Source: Streptomyces cyaneochromogenes (lineage in GTDB: Bacteria > Actinomycetota > Actinomycetes > Streptomycetales > Streptomycetaceae). From it: a stretch of 64,000 nucleotides of DNA. Shown here piece after piece: positions 50,823-59,173 of this stretch. How positions within the stretch are numbered: position 1 is the first letter of the stretch; every line of letters starts with the position of its first letter. The position numbers and the translations under genes are program-made. Under the pieces are notes generated by a model that was not told where the DNA came from, made no database searches, and worked only from the letters and a program-made list of their open reading frames with translations. Location of the stretch: the NCBI RefSeq assembly GCF_003963535.1, contig NZ_CP034539.1, positions 4,588,001 to 4,652,000 of the forward strand, written 5' to 3'.

Positions 50823-51166
50823 GAAACCCTCGGCCCTTCATTACCTGTACAGGGAATCCGTTGTATTCAGTGGAGCCAGCAGCGGATCCCGTTGCACCTC
50901 TCCGACTCCTGATCGCTGCCCTCTCTCCGCTGGCAACGACAATTTCCTGACCGAGTCACGGGATCGGAAAGCCCGTCACTCTATTGCCATCAATCCGATA
51001 AACGGTTCTGAGGATTTGTCATTGATTAATACCTCTGGCAAATGGGTGACCGAATCCCGATGCACGTGACCGGCCATGCGCCCGCCTCGTTCCCCACAAG
51101 GTCAGAGCAATGGCTCAGAGCATTTCCGTACGTTCCATGCACAGGTCAATGAAGGGCCGAGGTTCC
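50823..51166. other. AT-rich divergent promoter region
   Basis: A 344-nt gap without a gene, much richer in A/T than its surroundings around 50935-51055. It must hold the divergent promoters of the proline-rich gene and the family B gene. No perfect palindrome was seen. Confidence 0.6.
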
Positions 51167-51655
51167 ATGCGCAAGCTCCAGCAGGTCGCGCTCGTCGTCG
51201 CAGCAGCCAGTGGTCTGTCAGCCATCGGCGCCGGCCCCAGCGTCGCCGACGCTCCCGTTGCATACCGCGGCAGCACTCCGCCCCCCGTCGGGCAGCGGGA
51301 CGCCCAGGCCCACACCTGGACCCGCTCGCAGGCCAGCGTCCAGACCTCCGGCACGCCCTCGTCCTACGGGCAGCGACAGGCCCCGGTGCCTCAGCGCGGT
51401 GCCGAGGTCAGCCCGCAGGTCAGCCCCCAGTTGAGCCCGCAGATCAACCCGCAGCTCTCCCCCGCGCCGGCCTCCGAGTCGGGCCCGCTCGAGCAGTCCA
51501 ACCTCTTCCGCCCGTACCAGGAGTGCAGCCCGCAGTCCCTGCTCAACGCGAACGTCCCGGTCGCCGCCCTCGCCGCCGCCGAGGCCACGGGTGTCGACTG
51601 CGACCAGGCCAACAGCCAGGCGAACGCGGCCGCCTCCGCCCGCGCCACCAGCTAG
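51167..51655 (+). CDS. Small secreted protein, family B (copy 1)
   Basis: A 162-residue exported protein. The start MRKLQQVALVVAAASGLSAIGAG is a signal peptide; ATG 51167 is chosen because it begins this conserved leader. A polar middle carries PQVSPQLSPQINPQLSP repeats. The C-terminal LFRPYQECSPQSLLNANVPVAALAAAEATGVDCDQAN is shared with the 78-residue protein at 54980 and holds two Cys. It looks like a surface or secreted protein with an added repeat stalk. No known family is recognised. Confidence 0.8.
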   Translation: MRKLQQVALVVAAASGLSAIGAGPSVADAPVAYRGSTPPPVGQRDAQAHTWTRSQASVQTSGTPSSYGQRQAPVPQRGAEVSPQVSPQLSPQINPQLSPAPASESGPLEQSNLFRPYQECSPQSLLNANVPVAALAAAEATGVDCDQANSQANAAASARATS

Positions 51656-51880
51656 GACACCGTCCTCCACTTGCGACGACCGTGCTGGTCGCAGCCCTCG
51701 ACAAACGGCTGTGACCAGCACTTTCCCATGCCTCGATCCGGCTTCTGGGTGCTTCTGATACGAGATCACGAATTCCGGCGTGCCGCTGTGAGACATATCG
51801 GATACTTCGTATTAACCTCCCGTAACTGTACGAAGTCGATCCCTCACAGATCGCACCCACCTCACTCCACCGGAGATGAC

Positions 51881-52174
51881 ATGCACAAGCTTCGCAAGGC
51901 TGCCGTCCTGGTCGCCGCCCTCGGCACCGTCAGCCTGCTGGGCGCCGGCACCGCCACCGCCCAGGGCCTCGACGGTCACGGCGGCAAGGGCGGCGGCAAG
52001 TTCAGCGTCCTGCAGAGCTCCAACTGCAAGTCGCACGACCTGAACGTCGACGTCCTGGGCCAGGTCGGCATCCTCAACGGCCTGCTGGGCAACGCGCTCA
52101 ACGGCGAGGGCAACGCCGGTGGGCAGGACACCCACCTCGGCTCGTCGATGGGCTGCAACAACAGCGCCTTCTAA
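51881..52174 (+). CDS. Small secreted two-Cys protein, family A (copy 2)
   Basis: A 97-residue exported protein. MHKLRKAAVLVAALGTVSLLGAGTATA is the signal peptide, then a Gly/His-rich segment (GLDGHGGKGGGK) and the family core NCKSHDLNVDVLGQVGILNGLLGNALNGEGNAGGQDTHLGSSMGC. It is a tandem duplicate of the next gene (52430), with similar promoter and leader sequence. ATG 51881 has GGAG 5 nt upstream. A strong terminator with a T-tract follows at 52214. Secreted; function unknown. Confidence 0.85.
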   Translation: MHKLRKAAVLVAALGTVSLLGAGTATAQGLDGHGGKGGGKFSVLQSSNCKSHDLNVDVLGQVGILNGLLGNALNGEGNAGGQDTHLGSSMGCNNSAF

Positions 52175-52213
52175 GCACATGACGGCCGCTTAGCCGGCCG
52201 CCCGCAGGAAAAG

Positions 52214-52256
52214 GTCCCGGTACCGAGCCTCGCGCCTGGTACCGGGACACCTTTTT
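52214..52256 (+). terminator. Strong terminator with T-tract
   Basis: An 11-bp perfect stem (GTCCCGGTACC with GGTACCGGGAC) followed by TTTTT at 52252-52256, unusual for such GC-rich DNA. Confidence 0.92.
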
Positions 52257-52429
52257 GTGTCGCGATTCAAGTACGACGCGCAATAATTTCCGGATATCCG
52301 CCAAGGCGGTGAGACTTCTTCAAATTCGGCGTGCCGCTTATTAATCACGAATATTTCCTATTAGCCTCCGTAACTGTTCGAAGTCGATCCATTACGGGTC
52401 GCGTCCTCTTCACTCCACCGGAGAAGAAC

Positions 52430-52738
52430 ATGCACAAGCTCCACAAGGCCGCCGTCCTGGTCGCCGCCCTCGGGAGCGTCGGAATCCTGAGCATCGGCGC
52501 TGCCCACGCCGACCAGGGTGGCTGGAGCAAGAACAGCCGGAGCCACAGCGGCTCCAGCTTCAGCGTCCTGCAGAGCACCTCCTGCAAGTCGCACGACGCC
52601 AACGTCGACGTCCTCGGCCAGGTCGGCATCGCCAACGGCCTGGGCGGCAACCTGCTGAACGGCGAGGGCAACCCGGGCGCGCAGGAGACCGGCCTGGGCT
52701 CGTCGATGGGCTGCAGCAACGCCGTCGGCGGCAAGTAG
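52430..52738 (+). CDS. Small secreted two-Cys protein, family A (copy 3)
   Basis: A 102-residue exported protein. MHKLHKAAVLVAALGSVGILSIGAAHA is a signal peptide almost identical to the previous gene's; a Ser/Lys/Asn-rich spacer precedes SCKSHDANVDVLGQVGIANGLGGNLLNGEGNPGAQETGLGSSMGC. Upstream DNA (52328-52429) is alignable with 51779-51880, including CGTAACTGT-CGAAGTCGATCC, so promoter and gene were duplicated together. ATG 52430 has GGAGAAG upstream. Confidence 0.85.
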   Translation: MHKLHKAAVLVAALGSVGILSIGAAHADQGGWSKNSRSHSGSSFSVLQSTSCKSHDANVDVLGQVGIANGLGGNLLNGEGNPGAQETGLGSSMGCSNAVGGK

Positions 52739-52756
52739 GCCAAAGCCCCACCCCCA

Positions 52757-52789
52757 CCCGGTGCCCCGGCCGCAAGCCGGGGCACCGGG
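52757..52789 (+). terminator. Terminator of family A copy 3
   Basis: A perfect 14-bp stem (CCCGGTGCCCCGGC with GCCGGGGCACCGGG), 5-nt loop, then TTT. Confidence 0.88.
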
Positions 52790-52823
52790 CTTTCCCCGGG
52801 CGCCTTCCGCCCGGAAAGCAGAA

Positions 52824-52856
52824 ATGCCGGACCGGGATCACATCCCGGTCCGGCAT
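52824..52856 (-). terminator. Terminator of family E copy 1
   Basis: A perfect 15-bp stem (ATGCCGGACCGGGAT with ATCCCGGTCCGGCAT), 3-nt loop, 15 nt after the stop at 52872. Confidence 0.85.
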
Positions 52857-52871
52857 TCTCCGTTTCGCACC

Positions 52872-53219
52872 TCAGAACTTGAACTTCGGCACCTTGAAAC
52901 CCTTGGGCAGCTTCGCCCTGTTCGAGCACTCCACGACCGGACCGGAGTGCAGGGACCCGTCCCTCAGCATCGTCTGCTCGGGAAACGTGAAGCGGGGCCG
53001 CTCGACGATCTGGCAGTCCTGCGCCTGCTTGATGACGAACTTGCGCTTGTCCTTGCGGACCTGCTCGCTCTTCTTGATGCAGACGATGTCCCCCTGGGCG
53101 GTGATCGTGCACGCACCCTTGGGATCGTCATCCGCGTACGCCGGCGCGGCACCGCCGTAGATCACCGCGAGCGCACCGAGGAGCCCCGAGACGGTGGCGA
53201 TCTTCTGTCGACCGATCAT
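52872..53219 (-). CDS. Small secreted four-Cys protein, family E (copy 1)
   Basis: A 115-residue exported protein. MIGRQKIATVSGLLGALAVIYGGAAPAYA is a signal peptide. The mature, basic part (GACTITAQGDIVCIKK ... QDCQIVERPRFTFPEQTMLRDGSLHSGPVVECSNR ... KFKF) has four Cys, spaced like the protein at 54246: GAC, G-x-I-x-C, C-x-x-x-E/x-P, x-C. ATG 53219 has AAGGAA about 8 nt upstream. Two disulfides are plausible. No known family is recognised. The 336-nt gap after it (53220-53555) shows no gene. Confidence 0.8.
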   Translation of the reverse strand: MIGRQKIATVSGLLGALAVIYGGAAPAYADDDPKGACTITAQGDIVCIKKSEQVRKDKRKFVIKQAQDCQIVERPRFTFPEQTMLRDGSLHSGPVVECSNRAKLPKGFKVPKFKF

Positions 53220-53555
53220 GTACTTCGTTCCTTTGCAATCGAGGCCCGGGCGACCGCGCCGTCGACCGGCGCCCGCCCGAGCCTTGGAGAACGTAGAAAT
53301 ACGACGCCCGTCGCCCGGCACGTTCTCGGCCTGGTCCGGTGACGGCACTGCTGCAGCCCGGCCGCGCACCCCTGAGGGTTCTGCCGCGCGTCCGGGCTGC
53401 AATTCGCTAAAGGTCCGACTGATATCGATGCGCCTGTCGTGAGAAACGCCCTATGGGGTCGGCCGTGGCTCGGAGTACGGAGCCATCCGCTCCGCGGCCG
53501 TCACGACGACGTTCGCAGTGCCCTGAAACTCGCGCATCGATTCCTCGGTGCTTCG

Positions 53556-53891
53556 TTACTGAGCGGCGTAGGTAGGAGCGGAGTACTCACCGTAGCCGTA
53601 CTCCGGCGCCACGGTCTTGGGGGCGGCCTCCGGAGCGGCGGCCGGCGCGGCAGCGGGCGCGGCAGCCGGCGCAGCGGCAGGCGCGGCCTGCGTGGCCTGC
53701 TGCGGGGCAGCCTGCGCCTTGTCGGTCGGAACGCCCCACGTGCCAACGGCGTTGGCCGTCGAGGTGGCCACGGCGGTCACGTTCTGACCGTCCCAGCCGT
53801 CCTCGTGAGCGAACGCGGAACCGGCGGCACCGAAGGCGGACAGACCCGCGACCGCTGCAGCTACGACCGCAACGCGCTGAAACCTGCGCAT
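53556..53891 (-). CDS. Secreted alanine/proline-rich protein
   Basis: A 111-residue exported protein. MRRFQRVAVVAAAVAGLSAFGAAGSAFA is the signal peptide. The mature part begins HEDGWDGQNVTAVATSTANAVGTWGVPTDKAQ and runs into AAPAAAPAAAPAAAPAAAPEAAP, ending in EYGYGEYSAPTYAAQ. No Cys. The short aromatic tail YGYGEYSAPTY recalls the YPYGYGAPAP start of the protein at 50010, hinting at a common origin. Probably a secreted or wall-associated structural protein; function unknown. Upstream DNA 53892-54150 is gene-free and AT-rich near 53935-53990. Confidence 0.76.
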   Translation of the reverse strand: MRRFQRVAVVAAAVAGLSAFGAAGSAFAHEDGWDGQNVTAVATSTANAVGTWGVPTDKAQAAPQQATQAAPAAAPAAAPAAAPAAAPEAAPKTVAPEYGYGEYSAPTYAAQ

Positions 53892-54155
53892 AGTTTGACC
53901 CTTTCTTCCCGGGCACGAAGCCCTGGTTGACTACTTAATGTGAGCATATACACTTAATCCGTAGCAATTTGGGATCTTTGACCCTTCTCTGTGTCGTGTC
54001 GGCCCATGGCAAGGAGCCCTTTCGTCCGGCTCTCCATGGACGCGAAGGGGAGGTGCTTTCCTGAGAGCAACGACGCTTCCCCGAGGGCGAGTCACGGGCG
54101 GCGAGCGGCAGTCACCCGTTTGCCGACCCATGAGGACCCGGAACCAGAAGACGGA

Positions 54156-54205
54156 AAACAGCGGACGGCCGGACCAGGTCAACCCGGTCCGGCCGTCCGC
54201 TGTTT
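54156..54205 (-). terminator. Terminator of family E copy 2
   Basis: A 20-bp perfect stem (arm core ACAGCGGACGGCCGGACC) with a 10-nt loop, downstream of the stop at 54246. Confidence 0.88.
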
Positions 54206-54245
54206 GAGAGGTGGGGCAGGCCGTCGAGCGGCCCTTCGTCGGCGG

Positions 54246-54647
54246 TTACGCCCCCGGGCCGCCCAGGATGCGCCCCAGTGCGCTGAGGTGGCCGCCGTCG
54301 CTGGCGTCGTTGGCGGCGGGCGCCGGCGCCGGCGCCGGCAACGTGGGCCGCGTCATGTCCTTGCAGGTGATGTGGGGACCGATCCGCGTGGTCCCGCTGT
54401 TCAGCAGGCCCGCGGCAGGCAGGGTCACGGGCTCGGTCGGCTGGCAGGTGACCGACCGGCGGACGGTGAAGTCGCCACCCTCGGGCAGCTGGCCCACGAT
54501 TCGCTGGGTGCAGATGATGTTGCCCTGGTTGTCGGGCGCACAGGCACCCGGGTTCGCCGCGGCGTGCGCCGGTGCGACGCCGATCCAGGTCATGGCGAGG
54601 CCGCCAAGAAGCCCCGAGACGGCCGCGATCTTCTTTCCGTTGAACAT
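54246..54647 (-). CDS. Small secreted four-Cys protein, family E (copy 2)
   Basis: A 133-residue exported protein. MFNGKKIAAVSGLLGGLAMTWIGVAPAHA is a signal peptide close to that of 53219. The mature part (GACAPDNQGNIICTQR ... FTVRRSVTCQPTEPVTLPAAGLLNSGTTRIGPHITCKD) keeps the four Cys of family E and adds a Pro/Ala tail ending HLSALGRILGGPGA. ATG 54647 has AGGAG 8 nt upstream. The two copies differ well beyond the leader, so the duplication is old. Function unknown. Confidence 0.8.
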   Translation of the reverse strand: MFNGKKIAAVSGLLGGLAMTWIGVAPAHAAANPGACAPDNQGNIICTQRIVGQLPEGGDFTVRRSVTCQPTEPVTLPAAGLLNSGTTRIGPHITCKDMTRPTLPAPAPAPAANDASDGGHLSALGRILGGPGA

Positions 54648-54912
54648 GTGTTGCGTCTCCTTTTGTGAGGGGTGCCCCGGCGTCATGCGCCGCGAACCGC
54701 CGCGCCGGACCCCGGGAAGTCGGAGATACGGGCCCCGGGTTCCGCTCATGTCCGGGATGCTCGGGGCCGTTTCGCTTACGAAGTGAAAAGGAGTGACCTG
54801 GGCTTCGAGGTTCGGGGTGCGCGCCGTACCCGCGCCGCACGCGATTCCGCCCGGAGGCGGCCGCCGTAACGACTCGTCGACGCACGGAAGTTCAGCGGTC
54901 GTGGACGCGTAC

Positions 54913-54945
54913 GGGCCCCTTCGGGGGATGACCCCGAAGGGGCCC
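54913..54945 (-). terminator. Terminator of family B copy 2
   Basis: A 14-bp stem (GGGCCCCTTCGGGG with CCCCGAAGGGGCCC), 5-nt loop, 34 nt after the stop at 54980. The rest of 54648-54979 shows no gene. Confidence 0.85.
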
Positions 54946-54979
54946 GCGGAAGGCGTCGCGCACGACCGTGCCGCCGACC

Positions 54980-55216
54980 TCAGCCAGTGAAGGCGTTGTT
55001 GAACTGACCGCAGGTGGTGTCAAAGGTCTCGGCGAGGCCGAGCACGGCGATCGGGAGGTCGCCACTGGCCACCGTCTGCGGGCTGCACTCCTGGTACGGG
55101 CGGTAGAGGTCGGTCGAGGCCGGCTTGACCTCGTAGGCGACACCGGTACCGGCACCGATGGCGGACAGGCTGCCGGCCGCCGCCGCGACGATCATGACCT
55201 GGTGAAGCTTGCGCAT
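54980..55216 (-). CDS. Small secreted two-Cys protein, family B (copy 2)
   Basis: A 78-residue exported protein. MRKLHQVMIVAAAAGSLSAIGAGTGVA is a signal peptide of the same type as at 51167 and 50822. The mature 50 residues, DLYRPYQECSPQTVASGDLPIAVLGLAETFDTTCGQFNNAFTG, align with the C-terminus of the 51167 protein without its repeat stalk. ATG 55216 has GAGGG 5 nt upstream. It is the last island gene before tRNA-Thr. Confidence 0.8.
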   Translation of the reverse strand: MRKLHQVMIVAAAAGSLSAIGAGTGVAYEVKPASTDLYRPYQECSPQTVASGDLPIAVLGLAETFDTTCGQFNNAFTG

Positions 55217-55384
55217 GGAACCCTCGGTTTTCATTACCTATGCATTGAGGCTGGTTGCCTACTGTGACTGAACGAACACTAGCAGTAGCGACGCGGTTCC
55301 ATGCCGGTGCATATCCCGTGTCCGACGGGGGAGATGGGTATGCGCGGAATTACCGAGAGTGGTCTGTACGCTCAAACGCGGAGC

Positions 55385-55416
55385 GGCCCAGGCGTATTTG
55401 GATTCACGCCTGGGCC
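55385..55416 (-). terminator. Terminator of tRNA-Thr
   Basis: An 11-bp stem (GGCCCAGGCGT with ACGCCTGGGCC), 10-nt loop, 28 nt past the tRNA 3' end. Confidence 0.8.
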
Positions 55417-55443
55417 ACTGCGACGAATTGTTCATATTGTCGG

Positions 55444-55518
55444 AGCCCCCTGTCGGATTCGAACCGACGACCTGCTGTTTACAAGACAGCCGCTCTGGAC
55501 CAACTGAGCTAAGGAGGC
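55444..55518 (-). tRNA. tRNA-Thr(TGT)
   Basis: A 75-nt canonical tRNA on the minus strand: acceptor GCCTCCT/AGGGGGC, D-arm AGCTCAGTTGGTCCAGAGC, anticodon loop CTTGTAA (anticodon TGT, reads ACA), T-arm GTCGG-TTCGAAT-CCGAC. CCA is not encoded. It borders the accessory island, and tRNA genes are common integration points, but no integrase or att repeat was found. Confidence 0.97.
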
Positions 55519-55660
55519 CTGCGCGCGCCCGAGACGCACGCGCCCGTGCAGTGTACCCAGGTTCCGAGCGGGCCCTGTCGAAAATTTCCGCGAAGTTCAC
55601 ATGCCCCCAGGTACTGACAGATCAGGCGAACGCCGGGTACCGTCCAGAGCCAGTCCGCAC

Positions 55661-55676
55661 ATGTGGACTAAACAAC
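55661..55676 (+). promoter_or_regulatory. dre-like DasR site upstream of msiK
   Basis: ATGTGGACTAAACAAC matches the DasR core TGGTCTAGACCA at 9 of 12 positions and shares GTGGACTA with the site at 24824. It lies 60 nt before the msiK start. Confidence 0.5.
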
Positions 55677-55735
55677 CACCTTCCTACAACGGATCGTCCG
55701 GCACGTTCCTGCCGGTAGAAGGGGGCCCATTCACC

Positions 55736-56827
<1,092 letters not shown>

Positions 56828-56886
56828 CGCGGCCGAGGACAACCAGCGGCAGTACAACCCGGGGTAATTCACCCAGGTTGACGAAG

Positions 56887-56914
56887 AGGGCCCCGCAGAG
56901 TGCTGCGGGGCCCT
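56887..56914 (+). terminator. Terminator of msiK
   Basis: A 12-bp stem (AGGGCCCCGCAG with CTGCGGGGCCCT), 4-nt loop, followed by TCTCGTTG. Confidence 0.85.
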
Positions 56915-57057
56915 TCTCGTTGTCGACAAATACCCCGGCAGATCGGGTCATTTCGAGCGCTGTGCGTCAACACGCCGTTCGAGGGAGGGCACCACTTCGT
57001 CCCCCGAACCGGTGACCAAATGTCGCCATATCAGTACCGAACGCTACCCTCACTCGC

Positions 57058-57516
57058 GTGAAGCACTCCACCACCCAACAGACACGACGCGGCCACCGGG
57101 GCCCCGCCCGCCAGCTCGGCCGCACTCTCGCCCTCGTCCTGCCCGTCGTCCTGGTGCTCTCCGGGACCCTCGCGGTCACCCGGGTCAACTGGTCGGGGAA
57201 CCCCTCGGACTCGGTGCTCACCGCGACCGACGTCACGAGCGCGGGTGACGCGAAGAAAGCCGCCGCGCGCGCCCCGCAGGACGTGCTGCGCGACCAGCTG
57301 CTGACCGAGCTGCAGGAGAAGGACCCGGGCACCGCCCTGACCCACCTCCAGCAGGCCGTCCACGAGCGCCCGTCCCTGGCCCGGCACTGCGCCTCGATCG
57401 CCCGTGCGCTCGGGCGGGCGGCGGTGCGGGTGTACGGTCCGAACCGCGCGCAGTCCTACGCCCGGCCCGTCTGCGACACCGCGTTCGCCTCCGGCGTGGC
57501 GGCCGCGCACAGCTGA
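57058..57516 (+). CDS. Hypothetical single-pass membrane protein
   Basis: A 152-residue protein starting at GTG 57058. A basic start (KHSTTQQTRRGHRGPARQLGR) precedes one membrane segment, TLALVLPVVLVLSGTLAV, at about 23-40, and the rest should be outside. The outer part has helices (PQDVLRDQLLTELQEKDPGTALTHLQQAV) and a later conserved-looking HCASIARALGRAAVRVYG ... YARPVCDTAFASGVAAAH with two Cys that may pair. It resembles a widespread Streptomyces exported protein of unknown function. No known family is assigned. Confidence 0.75.
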   Translation: MKHSTTQQTRRGHRGPARQLGRTLALVLPVVLVLSGTLAVTRVNWSGNPSDSVLTATDVTSAGDAKKAAARAPQDVLRDQLLTELQEKDPGTALTHLQQAVHERPSLARHCASIARALGRAAVRVYGPNRAQSYARPVCDTAFASGVAAAHS

Positions 57517-57648
57517 ACCCTCTCTGGCTGAACGCTCTCTCTCGCTGAACACCCTCTTAACTGAACACTCCTATTGCGGACGGTAACGGCTGATTACGGA
57601 ACGGTTGCCGGGGAATGCCGTGAGCGGGGCGCCGCGTACAGTTCGGTC

Positions 57649-58380
57649 ATGACTGATCCGAATGCCGCGTCCCGCCCCGTTCAAGCCGTCGTCCTGGCCG
57701 GTGGCCAGGGGTCCCGGCTGCGTCCGTACACCGACGACCGGCCCAAGCCGATGGTCGAGATCCCCGGGACGGGGACGCCGATCATCGGCCATCAGCTTGT
57801 CTGGCTGGCCGAGGAGGGTGTGACGGATGTGGTGATCAGTTGTGGCCACCTGGCCGAGGTGCTGCAGGACTGGCTGAAGTCGGCCGAGCTGCCGGTGCGG
57901 GTGACGACCGTCGTCGAGACGGAGCCGCTCGGCAGGGGCGGCGGTCTGAAGTACGCGGCCGCGCATCTCCCGCATCCCGATCGGGCCTGGTACGCCACCA
58001 ACGGTGACATCTGGACGCGTTTCTCGCTGCGGGACATGGCGGACTTCCACACCGAGCGCGATGCCGTCGCGACGCTTGCGCTGGCCCGTCCTCGTATCCC
58101 GTGGGGTGCGGTGAAGACGGACGGCTTCGGGCACATCACCGACTTCATCGAGGCACCGCCGTCGACCTTCGAGATCAACGCGGGCGTCTACGTCTTCTCC
58201 CCCGCCTTCGCCGACCTCCTCCCCGAACGCGGCGACCACGAACGCACGACGTTCCCGCACCTCGCCCGAGAGCGCCGGCTGGCCGGGTTCCCGATCCCTC
58301 AGGGGGCGTACTGGCGCGCCATCGACACGGCGAAGGACCTGACGGAGGCGGCGAAGGAACTGGCGGCGCTGGGGCGCTGA
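57649..58380 (+). CDS. Sugar nucleotidylyltransferase-like protein
   Basis: A 243-residue NTP-transferase-fold protein. VVLAGGQGSRLRPYTDDRPKPMVEI is the nucleotide-binding signature (GGxGxRLxPxT with the PKPM lysine), and TNGDIWTRF contains the metal-binding Asp. It lacks the left-handed beta-helix of GlmU/GlgC, as in short RmlA/RfbA- or MPG1-like forms. The product would be an NDP-sugar. TACAGT at 57637-57642 lies 7 nt before ATG 57649, so the transcript is probably leaderless. Confidence 0.88.
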   Translation: MTDPNAASRPVQAVVLAGGQGSRLRPYTDDRPKPMVEIPGTGTPIIGHQLVWLAEEGVTDVVISCGHLAEVLQDWLKSAELPVRVTTVVETEPLGRGGGLKYAAAHLPHPDRAWYATNGDIWTRFSLRDMADFHTERDAVATLALARPRIPWGAVKTDGFGHITDFIEAPPSTFEINAGVYVFSPAFADLLPERGDHERTTFPHLARERRLAGFPIPQGAYWRAIDTAKDLTEAAKELAALGR

Positions 58381-58475
58381 GTGCTCCGCGGGTGCGATGT
58401 GGGATGCCTGCGGCGGCCTGTGCGGGTTTGGTGGGGGTGCGCGTAGCGCCTGCGGGTGGGTTGTGGGTCGGGGCC

Positions 58476-58572
58476 GTGCCGGGGGGTGTCCGTCCTCGGA
58501 CCGGCGACTGGACTTAGGCCGGGAGGTGCCGCGTGTTGACGCCGGCCACTGCGGGCGGACACCCCCCGGCAC
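58476..58572. repeat. 17-bp inverted repeat spanning 63 nt
   Basis: GTGCCGGGGGGTGTCCG at 58476-58492 is exactly complementary to 58556-58572. It could form a long hairpin; no gene lies between the arms. Confidence 0.85.
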
Positions 58573-58704
58573 GTCCCCTTCCCGCCGTACGCGACCGCCG
58601 GGTGCGTGGGGGTACGCCCCTCCCCGACACATCGACCTCCCGCCGTACGCGACCGCGGCGCCGTGGGAGTACGCCCCGCTCCGCGACGCCTGCCCAGGCA
58701 AACT

Positions 58705-58952
58705 CAGCCCGTCCGGCGCTTGAGGACGAGGGAGCCCCGTCCCGATCCCCCACCCACCCCCAGCGAGCCGTTACCTACGGACGCCGGTCCCGGCATTCCA
58801 GCCCGTCCGACGTTTGAGGACGAGGGAGCTCCGTCCCGATCCCCCACCCACCCGAGGGGGACGCCGTCCCCAGCCCCCACCCGCCCCCAGCGAACCGTCA
58901 CCCATGGACGCCGGGCCAGGCAATTTCAGCCCGTCCGGCGTTTGAGGACGAG
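58705..58952 (+). repeat. Three copies of the CAGCCCGTCCGG intergenic repeat
   Basis: A 26-bp sequence beginning CAGCCCGTCCGGCG and ending GAGGACGAG occurs at 58705-58730, 58799-58824 and 58927-58952 with one or two differences. I know this as a very common dispersed repeat in Streptomyces; the last copy continues into the usual GGGGGTCTGGGGGCGGCAGC tail. Confidence 0.88.
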
Positions 58953-59053
58953 GCCCTTCGGGCCGAAGCGGGGGTCTGGGGGCGGCAGCCCCCAGGGACG
59001 GGACGGGTAGGGGCGGCGGGGGCGAGAACAATGGGGCCTCAGGCCGTGGCCCC

Positions 59054-59099
59054 ACGGCGAAGGGCCCCGGACGTCACCACGTCCGGGGCCCTTCGCCGT
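59054..59099 (-). terminator. Terminator of the DoxX gene
   Basis: A perfect 21-bp stem (arm core CGAAGGGCCCCGGACGT) with a 4-nt loop, 74 nt after the stop at 59174. Confidence 0.92.
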
Positions 59100-59173
59100 C
59101 TTCGCGGGCTCGGCGTCATATCGGTGCTGTCAGCCGGTGGAGGAGCTGCCGAGAAGGTTGTCCACCGGCCCGT

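Larger units (their letters stand above)
58381..59053. other. Repeat-rich gene-free region
   Basis: No convincing gene in about 670 nt. It holds a 17-bp perfect inverted repeat (58476-58492 and 58556-58572), a direct repeat of CCCGCCGTACGCGACC near 58580 and 58640, and three copies of a CAGCCCGTCCGG repeat. Confidence 0.75.

Noticed and set aside
51821..51848. SigBldN promoter (CGTAAC-N16-CGTTGA) before the family A pair
   Set aside because: CGTAAC is present in both copies, but the sequence 16 nt downstream is CTCACA or ATTACG, not CGTTGA.
49657..52738. Family A proteins as chaplins
   Set aside because: Size and two Cys are similar, but the chaplin core (GN-C-N ... V-G-L-L-N-P ... C) is absent; the conserved core here is SHD-x-N-x-DVLG and LNGEGN.
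52757..52856. Paired hairpins as integron attC-like site
   Set aside because: They lie directly after the stops of two convergent genes and have terminator form; no integrase or cassette structure.
55444..55518. Integrated element att site at tRNA-Thr
   Set aside because: No integrase gene and no second copy of the tRNA 3' end were found in the island.
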